64,000 nucleotides of DNA from Clostridiaceae bacterium (lineage in GTDB: Bacteria > Bacillota > Clostridia > Lachnospirales > Lachnospiraceae): contig CAJTGI010000013.1 in NCBI GenBank assembly GCA_910575435.1, positions 52,299-116,298 of the forward strand. The letters run 5' to 3'. Within the stretch, counting starts at the first letter, position 1. Each line of letters begins with the position of its first letter. Made by a program: the position numbers and the translations under genes. This document shows, piece after piece, positions 54,257-63,394 of the stretch. Below the pieces are notes generated by a model that saw only the letters and a list, made by a program, of their open reading frames with translations, did not search any database and was not told where the DNA came from.

Positions 54257-55711
54257 CTATCTGTAAGGAACCTCCGCCACCTGCTCATAGCGGATGCGAA
54301 ATTCAGGCATCCTCTCCATCCTAGCATAATAATTCTCCGCCCAATCCCCGCCCTGGGACTCATCATTTTCCCCGGTGGCCGGAGGAGCAAAGATGTTCAG
54401 CGCATAACTGGTATTTTCCGCCAGCACCGGGCTCTCGAAAAATGCCGGCATCAGGTCAATGCGATCCGTATCCGGTGCCTTGTAAAACCACCTTCCATTA
54501 ATTTCCATCATAAGATTCAGAGGCTCCTCGAAAATGACTTCCAAAAATTCCGGGGTCTTTTCCAGCACGACCTCCAGCCGTACCCCCTCTGCGTCCTCTG
54601 CCCCTCCCCAGCGCATCTGCACCGGAAAGGATGCCTCCTCTCCCGGCTGCATCTGGGGCTTGAAGTAATCATCCTCCAGGATTTCCCGATACTCCTGCAA
54701 GAAAGGCTGAGGAATGCCCACGGAAGCATTGTTGGGATCCTCGATTTCCAACCCCAGTCTTCCCCGATCCCGGAACTGATAGTAGGAAAATCCATCGAAC
54801 CATCTCTCCGCTCTCTCATCCTTTAGCAACTGGATGAATTTCTGAATGGACTCTCCCTGATGCATGGGGCCAACCACATCCCCATCCGTATTAAACTCCG
54901 ATACCACCAAGGGCTTGGTCTCGCCTTCATTGATTCTGGCAAATCCCTGGGAGGACTTTTCTAACCTCTTGTAAAAGGTCTCCACCGGCGTCACCGCAAA
55001 AGAATCCCCGCCCTTCTCGCACACGTCGAAAGGCCAGCCGTAATGCAGGGCCAGGTAGCAATCCATGGACCACACATCCGCCATGCGATACGCCTCCCCA
55101 AACTCCTCCTCGTAACTCACCCTGCATGCAGGATCTTCCAAATCAGCCACCGCCCCAGCACAAAATACCGTGCGGACATTGGACGCCTCTTCCTTTATTA
55201 TCTTGCAGAATTTCACAAAAAATGCACCAATCTCTTCATAGGAAAATCTCTGGTTATGGGTAAACCAGTCCCCGGAACACTCATGGTTGATGCGCAGGCG
55301 CATCCTGCCAAAGCTGCGCAGGTCCCTCGCCACCCCTCGGAGATTCTCTTCCGGCAGGGAACAGTCAATGGTCAGGGTCAGGGTGACATCCTGTCCATGC
55401 CGCCTGATATCCCTCATCTGCTCAAAGGGCTGCCCTTCCCTATTTCCATAGATTCCTCCTTCATAAATAAAATAATCATCATAGGGATAATCCCACTGAA
55501 AATGAATCTCCATGTCCCTGCACGCCTCGCTGATCCTCTGCGGCCACTCTTTATCCTTTGGATAATAGGTATACATAATATTAATATTTCTATGGGGCCT
55601 GCCCAATGTATGCAAAATGTAATCCTGGTTCACATATTCTGCCCTCTCGCTGCCATCTCCCAAATCCAGTCCCATCACTGCGGGCTTCAAAAATACTTTC
55701 CTCGCCTTCAT
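54257..55711 (-). CDS. Glycoside hydrolase, clan A / GH26-like, cytoplasmic
   Basis: 484 residues from 55711 (AAGGAGGAG upstream). TIM-barrel features of clan A: acid/base Glu144 in RLRINHECSGDWF, similar to the GH26 HE-x-G-x-WF motif, and nucleophile Glu272 in LVVSEFNTDG. The C-terminal 150 residues are beta-rich. No signal peptide, unlike secreted mannanases, so an intracellular oligosaccharide substrate is likely. Family and substrate uncertain. Confidence 0.7.
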   Translation of the reverse strand: MKARKVFLKPAVMGLDLGDGSERAEYVNQDYILHTLGRPHRNINIMYTYYPKDKEWPQRISEACRDMEIHFQWDYPYDDYFIYEGGIYGNREGQPFEQMRDIRRHGQDVTLTLTIDCSLPEENLRGVARDLRSFGRMRLRINHECSGDWFTHNQRFSYEEIGAFFVKFCKIIKEEASNVRTVFCAGAVADLEDPACRVSYEEEFGEAYRMADVWSMDCYLALHYGWPFDVCEKGGDSFAVTPVETFYKRLEKSSQGFARINEGETKPLVVSEFNTDGDVVGPMHQGESIQKFIQLLKDERAERWFDGFSYYQFRDRGRLGLEIEDPNNASVGIPQPFLQEYREILEDDYFKPQMQPGEEASFPVQMRWGGAEDAEGVRLEVVLEKTPEFLEVIFEEPLNLMMEINGRWFYKAPDTDRIDLMPAFFESPVLAENTSYALNIFAPPATGENDESQGGDWAENYYARMERMPEFRIRYEQVAEVPYR

Positions 55712-56029
55712 CGTCTCCTCCTTCAGCAATCCCCTGTACTTCGCCATTCTATCCGATGCAATGCAGCACGCACTACACCACGGATATCGTAGTAGTCACA
55801 TCAAATAAGCGGGGACGTTATATTTGCATTTCCTTCTCAAAATAACAGTTTCTCCTAGCAAAAAATAGAATATTCCAATATCAATACAGAATAAATCTAT
55901 CCAGAAATGAAGATCCAGACTAGCACGGGCAATGGACATTTTCAGATGCCTTCCTGGCGAAGGACTTCCAGCAACCGTTCTACGGGCGCCCTCCCAAAAT
56001 CACCCCACAATCTCTCTGGCAGATAAGAA

Positions 56030-56071
56030 AAGCACTCCTAAAGATACCGCAATGTATCTCTAAGGGTGCTT
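56030..56071 (-). terminator. Terminator of the que operon
   Basis: On the minus strand a stem of about 18 bp, AAGCACCCTTAGAGATAC against GTATCTTTAGGAGTGCTT, is followed by TTCTTATCT. It sits 54 bp after queF. The other part of the gap 55712-56124 shows nothing else I can name. Confidence 0.8.
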
Positions 56072-56124
56072 ATGCATGGTAGTCCATATGCTACTCGTTT
56101 CCGTCATTGCTTTTTCATATGCTA

Positions 56125-56616
56125 TCACCTATTATCCACCCGCTCCGGATACATATCATGGTGGCTCAGCCGCTCAAAGGCCACCTGTTCCCACCTGGTT
56201 CCCGGCTTGCCATAATTACAGTACGGGTCAATGGAAATTCCCCCACGGGGTGTGAACTTTCCCCACACCTCAATGTATTTTGGGTCCATCAGATGAATCA
56301 GATCCTTCATAATGATATTCACGCAGTCCTCGTGAAAGTCTCCGTGATTCCGAAAACTAAACAGATATAATTTCAACGACTTGCTCTCCACCATCTTCTC
56401 CCAAGGCACATAGGATATAATGATATTGGCAAAATCCGGCTGTCCCGTAATGGGGCATAGACTAGTAAACTCCGGACAGTTAAACTTCACAAAATAATCA
56501 TTCTCCGGATGCTTGTTCTGAAAAGTCTCCAGCACCTGCGGAGCATAGTCATCTGGATATTTAGTCCCCTGGTTTCCCAGCAATGTAATCGTTCCTTCCT
56601 GTTCTCTCCCTGGCAT
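56125..56616 (-). CDS. queF: preQ0 reductase QueF
   Basis: 163 residues, the short (unimodular) form. Catalytic Cys in [14 protein letters not shown], and [15 protein letters not shown] matches the QueF signature E(S/L)K(S/A)xK. NADPH-dependent reduction of 7-cyano-7-deazaguanine to preQ1. Last gene of the operon. Confidence 0.96.
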   Translation of the reverse strand: MPGREQEGTITLLGNQGTKYPDDYAPQVLETFQNKHPENDYFVKFNCPEFTSLCPITGQPDFANIIISYVPWEKMVESKSLKLYLFSFRNHGDFHEDCVNIIMKDLIHLMDPKYIEVWGKFTPRGGISIDPYCNYGKPGTRWEQVAFERLSHHDMYPERVDNR

Positions 56617-56637
56617 ATTCTCTCCTCCTATTCTAAT

Positions 56638-57315
56638 TTACAAAGCCGGGTCTTCCACGCCATTGATGCGAAAAGCCTTATCCCTGTCAATGCAGGTTCC
56701 GCACACGCCACAGGGTCTCTCCCGCCCCTCATAGCAACTCCAGGTGAGATGATAGGGAACCTGCAGTTCCAGCCCCCTCTTCACCACCTCCCATTTGGCA
56801 AGGCCAACGAAAGGAGCCTCCACCTTCAGCTGCTCGCCGCTGCCGATAAAAATGGCATCTGAAATCGCCCGATGAAATTCCATACTACAGTCTGGATAGG
56901 CATTCCCCGCCGCATCATCCCCATGGGCGCCATAGTAAATCACGCCGCACCCCTTAGACAATGCCAGGCTTGCCGCCGAGGAGAGAAAGAGCCCATTGCG
57001 AAAGGGCACATAGGTAGACACCGGCCTTCCCTCCGTCTTCTTCAACTGCTCCCCATAGTCTTCCTCGGGAATCTCCCGCCCAGAATGCTTTAGCAGGGAA
57101 CAGTCGCTGTAGGCAAATATCTTCGCCAAGTCCAGGGACAGATACTCCACGCCGTAATATTCCGCCACGGCCCTGGAAGCCTGCAATTCCTTATCATGCT
57201 TTTGTCCGTAGGAGACAGACAGGGCGACCACCTGCTCCCTTCCGTATCGCTCCACAGCCATGCCCAGGCAAGTGGTGCTGTCAATGCCTCCGCTGGCAAG
57301 TACCATCGCTTTCAT
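56638..57315 (-). CDS. queC: 7-cyano-7-deazaguanine synthase QueC
   Basis: 225 residues. PP-loop SGGIDSTT near the N-terminus, C-terminal zinc site with C-x-C-x-x-C spacing (CYEGRERPCGVCGTC). Converts 7-carboxy-7-deazaguanine to preQ0 using ATP and ammonia. It follows folE by 121 bp and precedes queF by 21 bp. Confidence 0.96.
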   Translation of the reverse strand: MKAMVLASGGIDSTTCLGMAVERYGREQVVALSVSYGQKHDKELQASRAVAEYYGVEYLSLDLAKIFAYSDCSLLKHSGREIPEEDYGEQLKKTEGRPVSTYVPFRNGLFLSSAASLALSKGCGVIYYGAHGDDAAGNAYPDCSMEFHRAISDAIFIGSGEQLKVEAPFVGLAKWEVVKRGLELQVPYHLTWSCYEGRERPCGVCGTCIDRDKAFRINGVEDPAL

Positions 57316-57436
57316 AAATCTATCTTCCTCTCTTTCATCCGCATATATTCACTGCGACACCAATCAACTCCCCGCAACAGTTTTGAAGCATCGTCAATAT
57401 CTCTTTAAGCAGGGCCAATCCCTTCCTAATCTCATC

Positions 57437-58018
57437 TTATCCCTGCTCCAGCCGCATCTGCAAAAACTGATTCTCTCGAAATGCCCCCCGCAAAGTATAA
57501 GTCTTCGTGGTAGCTGCCGCCTTCTTAATCCCCCTGGCAGACATGCAGCTGTGGGTGCCCTGAATCACCACCGCCACATCCTCGCTGCCCAAGATTTCCT
57601 GCAAGATCTCCGCAATATCCGCGCCGATTCTCTCCTGCAGCTGCAACCGCTTCCCCACCATATCCGCCACTCTGGCAATCTTGCTAAGCCCAATCACCCT
57701 GCCCTTGGGCAGATAGGCCACGGTGACTTTCATATCATACATCAGCGCCAGATGATGCTCGCAATAGCTGAAAATATCAATATCCCTGACCAGCACCATG
57801 TCCTGGCTATTTTCCTGGAAATCCATCTCCTCCGAAAATGTCTTGGAAAACATCTGGGCGATTTCGTGATTGGAATACTTCATTCCCTCAAATACTTCCT
57901 CATACATTCTCGCCACCCTGTCAGGCGTCTCCCGCAATCCCTCCCTGTCGGGATCGTCCCCCAGGGCTGCCAAAATGCCCCGCACATGCTCCTTAATCGC
58001 TTCCGTATCTATCGCCAT
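57437..58018 (-). CDS. folE: GTP cyclohydrolase I FolE
   Basis: 193 residues from 58018 (GGAGG upstream). Zinc and catalytic residues in [11 protein letters not shown] and [11 protein letters not shown]. Makes dihydroneopterin triphosphate for QueD; its place inside the que operon shows that this copy serves deazaguanine synthesis as well as, or instead of, folate. Confidence 0.95.
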   Translation of the reverse strand: MAIDTEAIKEHVRGILAALGDDPDREGLRETPDRVARMYEEVFEGMKYSNHEIAQMFSKTFSEEMDFQENSQDMVLVRDIDIFSYCEHHLALMYDMKVTVAYLPKGRVIGLSKIARVADMVGKRLQLQERIGADIAEILQEILGSEDVAVVIQGTHSCMSARGIKKAAATTKTYTLRGAFRENQFLQMRLEQG

Positions 58019-58054
58019 ATCTAACCTCCACTTATGCTTCGCACCTTTCACGCT

Positions 58055-58735
58055 TTAGACCCCCCTTGCCTCCGGGTCCCAAATCACCTTGTGCAGCTGA
58101 ATCTGCAGCCTGGCACGATTCCACTTCCTCTCCGTCATAAATGCCACCATTTCCTCCGGTTCAATCCTTCCAAACACCGGGCTCAAATATACCGCCCCAC
58201 GGCAATCCGACAGTTCCCTCTCGCACACTTCATAGGCCTTTTCCAGGTCTGCCCTGTCAGACACCACGAATTTCACCGTATCCTTCGCAGCCAGCCCCCG
58301 GAAATTCTCCCTAAGCATCCGTTCTTCCATGCCGCTTCCCGGCAATTTATAATCCACGGTAAATGCAATCTCCGAAGAAATATTCCGAAAAGGCTCCAGT
58401 GGCACGCTTCCATTGGTCTCAACTTCCACCCGATATCCTGCCTCTGCTAGCGACTTAAGCAAAAGGACAATCTCCTTTTGCACCAACGGTTCTCCCCCGG
58501 TGACCGTCACATTCTTCACATGAAATTCTGACAGCTTGTCCAGAATCTCCCCTATCCCCATATTCCGAAAAAATGCCTCCGGCTCATTTGCCCAACTGGT
58601 ATCACAGTAAGAGCATGCTAAGTTGCAGCCCTTCATCCTCACAAAGGCCGCCCGCTCTCCTGCCCGCTGTCCTTCCCCGTTAATGCTCTGAAAAATCTCA
58701 ACCACCTGATAGGATGGTTCTTTCCTTGCGTCCAT
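58055..58735 (-). CDS. queE: 7-carboxy-7-deazaguanine synthase QueE
   Basis: 226 residues from 58735 (AGGAGGAG upstream); the open frame extends to 58765. Radical SAM with CNLACSYCDTSW (CxxxCxxC), and INGEGQRAGERAAFVR upstream. Ring contraction of CPH4 to CDG. Confidence 0.95.
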   Translation of the reverse strand: MDARKEPSYQVVEIFQSINGEGQRAGERAAFVRMKGCNLACSYCDTSWANEPEAFFRNMGIGEILDKLSEFHVKNVTVTGGEPLVQKEIVLLLKSLAEAGYRVEVETNGSVPLEPFRNISSEIAFTVDYKLPGSGMEERMLRENFRGLAAKDTVKFVVSDRADLEKAYEVCERELSDCRGAVYLSPVFGRIEPEEMVAFMTERKWNRARLQIQLHKVIWDPEARGV

Positions 58736-58807
58736 ATCTCCTCCTGAATGCCCCTTGTAATTCATTTTCCAAATGATGCCTAATTTACTTTCATTGCCGC
58801 CAACCTT

Positions 58808-59227
58808 TCACGCCCTGTATGCCGCACAATTATTCGGGGTCTCATACACCTTTACCATAGACACGGGATGCCCCATTTCCGCCAGCAGATCATAAAAATA
58901 CTTGGCAAAATTCTCCGCCGTGGGACGGAAAGGCAGTTCCACCAGGCAAAACCCCTCCTCCTCTAACGCTTCCAAGGTCTTGTCTTTCAGAGTACCCCTC
59001 TCAATCAGAAAATTATGATCCAGCCTGTCCACAATCTTCTTCAATTCTTCCTTCAGCACGGAAAAATCCACACACATTCCCCGTTCCTGGTCATTTTCCT
59101 GCAAAGCCTCCGTCTCGATTTCTAAGAGCACCCTCCATCGGTGTCCATGAATATTCCCGCATTTTCCTCGATATTCCGCCAGAAAATGGGCCGCGTCAAA
59201 ACTTTGCTCAATCGTAAGTTGATACAT
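58808..59227 (-). CDS. queD: 6-carboxytetrahydropterin synthase QueD
   Basis: 139 residues. QSFDAAHFL, catalytic Cys and zinc His pair in GKCGNIHGHRW, and a C-terminal Glu in VYETPNNCAAY. First gene of the operon, its start only 27 bases past the leader terminator. GGAGGAG upstream. Confidence 0.95.
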   Translation of the reverse strand: MYQLTIEQSFDAAHFLAEYRGKCGNIHGHRWRVLLEIETEALQENDQERGMCVDFSVLKEELKKIVDRLDHNFLIERGTLKDKTLEALEEEGFCLVELPFRPTAENFAKYFYDLLAEMGHPVSMVKVYETPNNCAAYRA

Positions 59228-59253
59228 CTCTCCTCCTATACATATACAGCCAA

Positions 59254-59281
59254 AATCGGGCAGACCGCAGTCTGCCCGATT
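59254..59281 (-). terminator. Intrinsic terminator of the preQ1 riboswitch
   Basis: Minus strand: 12-bp perfect stem AATCGGGCAGAC/GTCTGCCCGATT with loop TGCG and a TTTT run at the end. It lies between the aptamer and queD, as expected for transcriptional control. Confidence 0.85.
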
Positions 59282-59310
59282 CGTATGATTGATCCATATC
59301 AGCAGTCCTG

Positions 59311-59349
59311 GTTTTGTTTATAGACAGGATGGTACAAACGAACTGTCTC
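59311..59349 (-). promoter_or_regulatory. preQ1-I riboswitch aptamer
   Basis: Minus strand: P1 AGACAG/CTGTCT, a loop containing TTCGTTTGT, and directly after P1 an A-rich tail ATAAACAAAAC able to pair with GTTTG of the loop. This is the H-type pseudoknot of preQ1 class I. Bound preQ1 should favour the downstream terminator and shut off queD-queE-folE-queC-queF. Confidence 0.8.
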
Positions 59350-59359
59350 TTGCTGGACT

Positions 59360-59388
59360 ATTGTAGCACGGTTTGCGCTGATTTTCAA
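59360..59388 (-). promoter_or_regulatory. Sigma-A promoter of the que operon
   Basis: Minus-strand TTGAAA (59388-59383), 17-base spacer, TACAAT (59365-59360), leading directly into the riboswitch. Confidence 0.8.
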
Positions 59389-59474
59389 CCAGGTCTTTTT
59401 CTTTCTTCCCATTCCCTTTCATCGCTGTCAATCGCTGTTATTCGCAGCCATTCATCAGAAATTCCGCCATCATA

Positions 59475-60221
59475 TCAACTGCTTCGAATCTTTTTCCACA
59501 CATTCTTCTGAATGCAGGAATGCTTAATCCAGCCCGATACCTTTTTGCTTGGAACATGCACCTTTACCCAATACCCCTTCTTGCCCTTCTTCCACTTATT
59601 CCTATAGATAATCTTTCCCTTCCCCTGAATTTTCAATACCACTTTCGCCTTTTCGGCTGGCTTTTGATAGATAGAAACCCCCTTCTTGCTCCCTCTCTTG
59701 TTAATCTTCACCTCAATCTCTTTTTTCGCAGAAGATGATTTTTTCTTCACGACCTCCTTGTTCACTGGAGACGCCGCTGGAGGCACATATAGTTGATAAT
59801 CTCCCGCCCATTGGCTCTCCTTCTGGACAAAAAATGTTTTTGTATTCAAAAAGCATTCCGCAACCTTGCCATCAAAATACTCGAAAAAAGGCGTGTCCGG
59901 CATCACTGAAAATAAATACAAAATAAAAATAATCACCCACGTACTTTTATAGTACATTGGCCAAAAATTCATGGATCCATTTTCAAATTTCTTCCCTGTG
60001 TCACTGATTTTATCATCCAGCGGCTTTCCCCAGGGACGATTTCTGCCAACTGCTGCCACAATCGTGGAAGCGACAACGACATATAGCCTGCCCACCTGCT
60101 TTTTCAGCGAAAGCATATTTCCCAGCTTATTGAACAGCAGGACCAGAAGAAAGATTCCCCCCACATATACCGCCAATTCAACAAAGAAACGAACAGGTCG
60201 GGCAACTGCATAAAATACCAA
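59475..60221 (-). CDS. Membrane protein with C-terminal SH3-like domain, TIR operon
   Basis: 248 residues. Three hydrophobic segments (about 12-30, 43-60, 92-106), then a Lys/Ser-rich linker and an SH3b-like tail (VSIYQKPAEKAKVVLKI ... GWIKHSCI). The start is uncertain: the frame allows only TTG at 60221, with no clear ribosome binding site, so coupling to the upstream gene (12 bp) is likely. Last gene of the TIR operon. It could be the membrane-acting effector; no family recognised. Confidence 0.65.
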   Translation of the reverse strand: MVFYAVARPVRFFVELAVYVGGIFLLVLLFNKLGNMLSLKKQVGRLYVVVASTIVAAVGRNRPWGKPLDDKISDTGKKFENGSMNFWPMYYKSTWVIIFILYLFSVMPDTPFFEYFDGKVAECFLNTKTFFVQKESQWAGDYQLYVPPAASPVNKEVVKKKSSSAKKEIEVKINKRGSKKGVSIYQKPAEKAKVVLKIQGKGKIIYRNKWKKGKKGYWVKVHVPSKKVSGWIKHSCIQKNVWKKIRSS

Positions 60222-60233
60222 ATCAAAATTTTT

Positions 60234-61205
60234 TCATAGATAATCATCGTCTCCTATCTCCTGTACATCAATATATTTTTTCGGCTGATCTGCAGGCTCA
60301 TCAGCGTTAACTTCCATTTCAAACTTATTTTCTTTCGATAGAATACCCTCTACCAACTTCTTTGCATATTCCCGCTGGACAAAATCGTCTTTTAGCACAT
60401 CATCTTGCAGGCCCTCTTTCAGATACTTCAAATCCTCCCTTTTCCTTTTTCTAAGCATCTCGTTCAATCTCTCGCCACTTATTTTTCCATCCAGATATTC
60501 GTCCATGACTGACGCCATATCTCCAAACTCTTGATACAATTCTGCGAACTGCTGCACCTTCGCCCGCTTCAATTCCCTCTCGCTCTGCTGAATCCTAATT
60601 CGGTCCATGTTCCGGCAAATTTCCAAATCCGCATCGTTGTCATCGAAATGAAGGGAAGACATTTTATTCAGGTCAGATTCCACTAATTTCCGGGCAGTAT
60701 CGTCCGGATTCACCCCCACCGATATCTGGGATATGGCAAGATAGGAAAAGGAATGCATTTTATTTTCTAATTTTCTTTCTATCTCCCTTTTCAATTTAAT
60801 GCTGCCATGCAGGTCAAACTGTTGGTCATGTCCATAAATACATTCTTTCACCATCTGCCCCAGCTTTTTCTCGGAAGAAGCCGATTCCGTAAAATAGTAT
60901 TCCCTCACATTCGCCAATCTGTATGTGATATCTACCGACACATTGAAATAGCATTGATATCCGGCAATCAGCACCTGATCCTGCACCCTCTTTGACCGCT
61001 CGTCCATGGAAAAGGTCACCATCGTGTCAAACTTCCCTCTCCTGACATCCGCCGACATGGGGACATTTCCAACGTCAATCAACACGCTCCCATTGATTCC
61101 ATTCCGGCTCCGATACAGCAAAATGCTCTGACCGGGGATAGCAGTGGGAACCTTATCAAAAATTCCAAATCTGAACCCCTCTGTTTTGATCACAAATTCC
61201 GCCAT
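60234..61205 (-). CDS. SPFH/band 7-like protein, TIR operon
   Basis: 323 residues. The N-terminal 170 or so resemble an SPFH domain (GKFDTMVTF, CYFNVSVDITYRL, VREYYF), but with no membrane segment; then a charged helical region and an acidic end. SPFH proteins oligomerise and often scaffold membranes. GGAGGAG is 4 bases upstream of the ATG. It starts 15 bp after the 528-residue gene ends. The SPFH assignment is moderate. Confidence 0.7.
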   Translation of the reverse strand: MAEFVIKTEGFRFGIFDKVPTAIPGQSILLYRSRNGINGSVLIDVGNVPMSADVRRGKFDTMVTFSMDERSKRVQDQVLIAGYQCYFNVSVDITYRLANVREYYFTESASSEKKLGQMVKECIYGHDQQFDLHGSIKLKREIERKLENKMHSFSYLAISQISVGVNPDDTARKLVESDLNKMSSLHFDDNDADLEICRNMDRIRIQQSERELKRAKVQQFAELYQEFGDMASVMDEYLDGKISGERLNEMLRKRKREDLKYLKEGLQDDVLKDDFVQREYAKKLVEGILSKENKFEMEVNADEPADQPKKYIDVQEIGDDDYL

Positions 61206-61220
61206 CTTTCTCCTCCGTAT

Positions 61221-62807
61221 TCACTCTTTTCTCTTTGCGCTTCTTTGTATCTTTTTATATACATCACTTTTTACCTCCAGGGAGACACTTCTTCCCAAAA
61301 TCACATCGATAAACAATACGATGTTTTCTCTCAGCCTCTCATCGTCCAGCCAACGGTAATATTCACCCAGCACCTGGTAAAACTCCCGGCGGTATGAATG
61401 GGCACGCCACACCATTCTCCAAATGGCGCACAATTTGTTTCTCGCACTGTTGGGCGCAGTACACATCTCTACTAAAATAGCCTCCTCTCTGCCTCCCTTG
61501 CCCTCCACCAGCAATCTTACATCAATCAAAAAGATGATGAAAAACAACGTGATTTTTTGATCCTTGTTTTTAGAGGAAGCATCCTCTAAAAAAAATAATT
61601 CATACAGCTCCTCAATCATAATCCGATAGAAAAATACTTTCCGAATGCCAACCGCAAAAAAGTCAATGATGTGGTCAAAAAACTCATTATTCTCTTTTTT
61701 AAAACCATAATATAACCTAGCAAGATATGTTCTAATCCCTCGACGCAATATCTGTTCCTCTTGCAATTCTCCTGCCACCAGCAAAACTGTCAACAGCGAA
61801 TGCACTCTCTCCTGGGTACTCCAATGGGCCAGCATGGACATCACCCTTTCTCTCTGTCGATCCAATAAATAGATTAATATCTGGGATAACGTCATATCCA
61901 CAGAAATATTTTTCTCACGATAAAATGCCTTGACCATCTCATTTGCAAAAAAACCATAGTCAATGCACGCCAGTTTTGATAATTCCCGGGTAATCCTTTT
62001 TACATAGATATCCCTCCCCTTTCGGATATGTCCCACAAACCATCTCTGCAATGGCATCCTTAAATCCGGATACTGAAGCCAGAGATATCCAATAATAAGA
62101 TCAATGTCTTTTTCGTCCGAAAAGCGGATAAAACGCTCTTCCCGCTTTCCCGTATAATCTGTAACTTCCCCCATGCAAATCTCTGCCCCGATCTCTTCCA
62201 AGCTCTCCTCAACCGCTTTTATATTCGAATGATACCCAACGTCCTTGGGCAAATAGGCATCCAGATTGCCCTTCTCGTTCAAAATCCAGTTATATGGCAT
62301 CTCATGAAAAACTGCAATAGTGATGAGCAGCGCCAGGGACGAATCAAAATAATTTTCATTAATCCAGCCCCTTAATCTCTTATTGTCCTTTGCAATGGAT
62401 GCCTCTGCATTTTCTTTCTCGTCTGCAACATCGACCACATTAAAATTAACATCACCTATTGTTGCATTGTCCCTAGTTCGAATTCCATGAGTAATCTCAT
62501 TACGGTATCCAATGTATATATTTACATTATTTTTATCGGAGAGCGTACTTTTGATTTCCCCAAGAATCTTTCCAACAAACTGATTTTCCTGTCCTCCCCA
62601 GCTTTCAGCTTTATCCCCGATCCCTGTATCGCCAGCACTCCCCTGCCCTGCCTCGGCATCTCTCGCAGAGGCATTGTTATCCTGGACATTTTTTGCATTC
62701 TCTTGCTCTTTTAGGTTCGACTTTGCCTCTGCCACCTCATTCCCTGCAACTCCCTCTTGATCTCGTATTTTATTGTTGTCTTCCATACCTGGCACTCCAT
62801 CCGTCAT
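61221..62807 (-). CDS. 528-residue helical protein with NNATIG-like motif, TIR operon
   Basis: Residues 1-70 are polar and low complexity, rich in Asn, Ala, Glu and Gly. At about 90-125 a beta-rich stretch reads NNVNIYIGYRNEITHG and then DNATIGDVNFNVV, matching the C-terminal tail of the TIR protein. From about 140 on it is almost all helical, with Trp/Leu-rich repeats (YLWLQYPDLRMPLQRWF) like the helical-repeat sensor arms of STAND-type proteins, yet no P-loop is seen. An alternative start is 62786. No known family. Probably the sensor or adaptor for the TIR effector; this is inference. Confidence 0.7.
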   Translation of the reverse strand: MTDGVPGMEDNNKIRDQEGVAGNEVAEAKSNLKEQENAKNVQDNNASARDAEAGQGSAGDTGIGDKAESWGGQENQFVGKILGEIKSTLSDKNNVNIYIGYRNEITHGIRTRDNATIGDVNFNVVDVADEKENAEASIAKDNKRLRGWINENYFDSSLALLITIAVFHEMPYNWILNEKGNLDAYLPKDVGYHSNIKAVEESLEEIGAEICMGEVTDYTGKREERFIRFSDEKDIDLIIGYLWLQYPDLRMPLQRWFVGHIRKGRDIYVKRITRELSKLACIDYGFFANEMVKAFYREKNISVDMTLSQILIYLLDRQRERVMSMLAHWSTQERVHSLLTVLLVAGELQEEQILRRGIRTYLARLYYGFKKENNEFFDHIIDFFAVGIRKVFFYRIMIEELYELFFLEDASSKNKDQKITLFFIIFLIDVRLLVEGKGGREEAILVEMCTAPNSARNKLCAIWRMVWRAHSYRREFYQVLGEYYRWLDDERLRENIVLFIDVILGRSVSLEVKSDVYKKIQRSAKRKE

Positions 62808-62845
62808 TCTTATATGATTGGTAATTATTCAAAAATCACTTTTTC

Positions 62846-63394
62846 TCACTTCCTAATATTGATATTTCCAATCGTAGCATTATTTCCAAAACTAATGCCA
62901 TTGTTAATCATATTGGTGACATGAGTGGCTTCCCCCTGCTCCTTCCCCTGTGCAGAGGATTGATAGTCAGATTGCCCGCGACCGGATTCCCCCCTCTGAG
63001 ATTGAATTCTTTCCTTGACAAATGCCGCAATCTGATCTTCCGTGTATTTCTTCCCATCTATATATACCAGAGGGGATAACTCACCCGTCAATTCTCCTCC
63101 TATATAATTCACGATGACCAATCTCTTGGCATCATGTTTCACGCTCTCCAGCGCCATTCTTTTTTCTAATTGCGTCCATTCGCTTTGATCATACTTGGGA
63201 GAAATCAATAACAATTTTAAATAAGACTGGTTTTTATACACGTCATATAATTTTGCATGCAATTTTTCAGATACCATTTCCTGCTGGAACTCAGGAGCAA
63301 AAAACACATCCAACTCCTCCGCACGCAAAAAATCATATAATTTTCTCGCTATGTCTTCTATTTCACTATGATAAGAAATCACTACATCGTACAC
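62846..63394 (-). CDS. TIR-domain protein with Asn/Gly-rich C-terminal tail
   Basis: 182 residues from a GTG at 63394 with GGAGGA upstream, placing beta-1 (YDVVISYHS) at the start as in stand-alone TIR proteins. Conserved DVFFAPEF, LLISPKYDQSEW and the likely NADase Glu77 four residues after Trp73 (SEWTQLE). Residues 140-160 are Ser/Gln/Gly-rich, and the tail NNGISFGNNATIGNINI repeats a motif of the next gene. TIR proteins of this type cleave NAD or make signalling molecules. First gene of a four-gene operon. Size matches Thoeris ThsB, but no ThsA is present. Confidence 0.85.
   Translation of the reverse strand: MYDVVISYHSEIEDIARKLYDFLRAEELDVFFAPEFQQEMVSEKLHAKLYDVYKNQSYLKLLLISPKYDQSEWTQLEKRMALESVKHDAKRLVIVNYIGGELTGELSPLVYIDGKKYTEDQIAAFVKERIQSQRGESGRGQSDYQSSAQGKEQGEATHVTNMINNGISFGNNATIGNINIRK

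Noticed and set aside
62846..63394. Thoeris system
   Set aside because: The TIR protein has the size of ThsB, but no ThsA (SIR2 or macro/TM) gene is adjacent; the partners are different.
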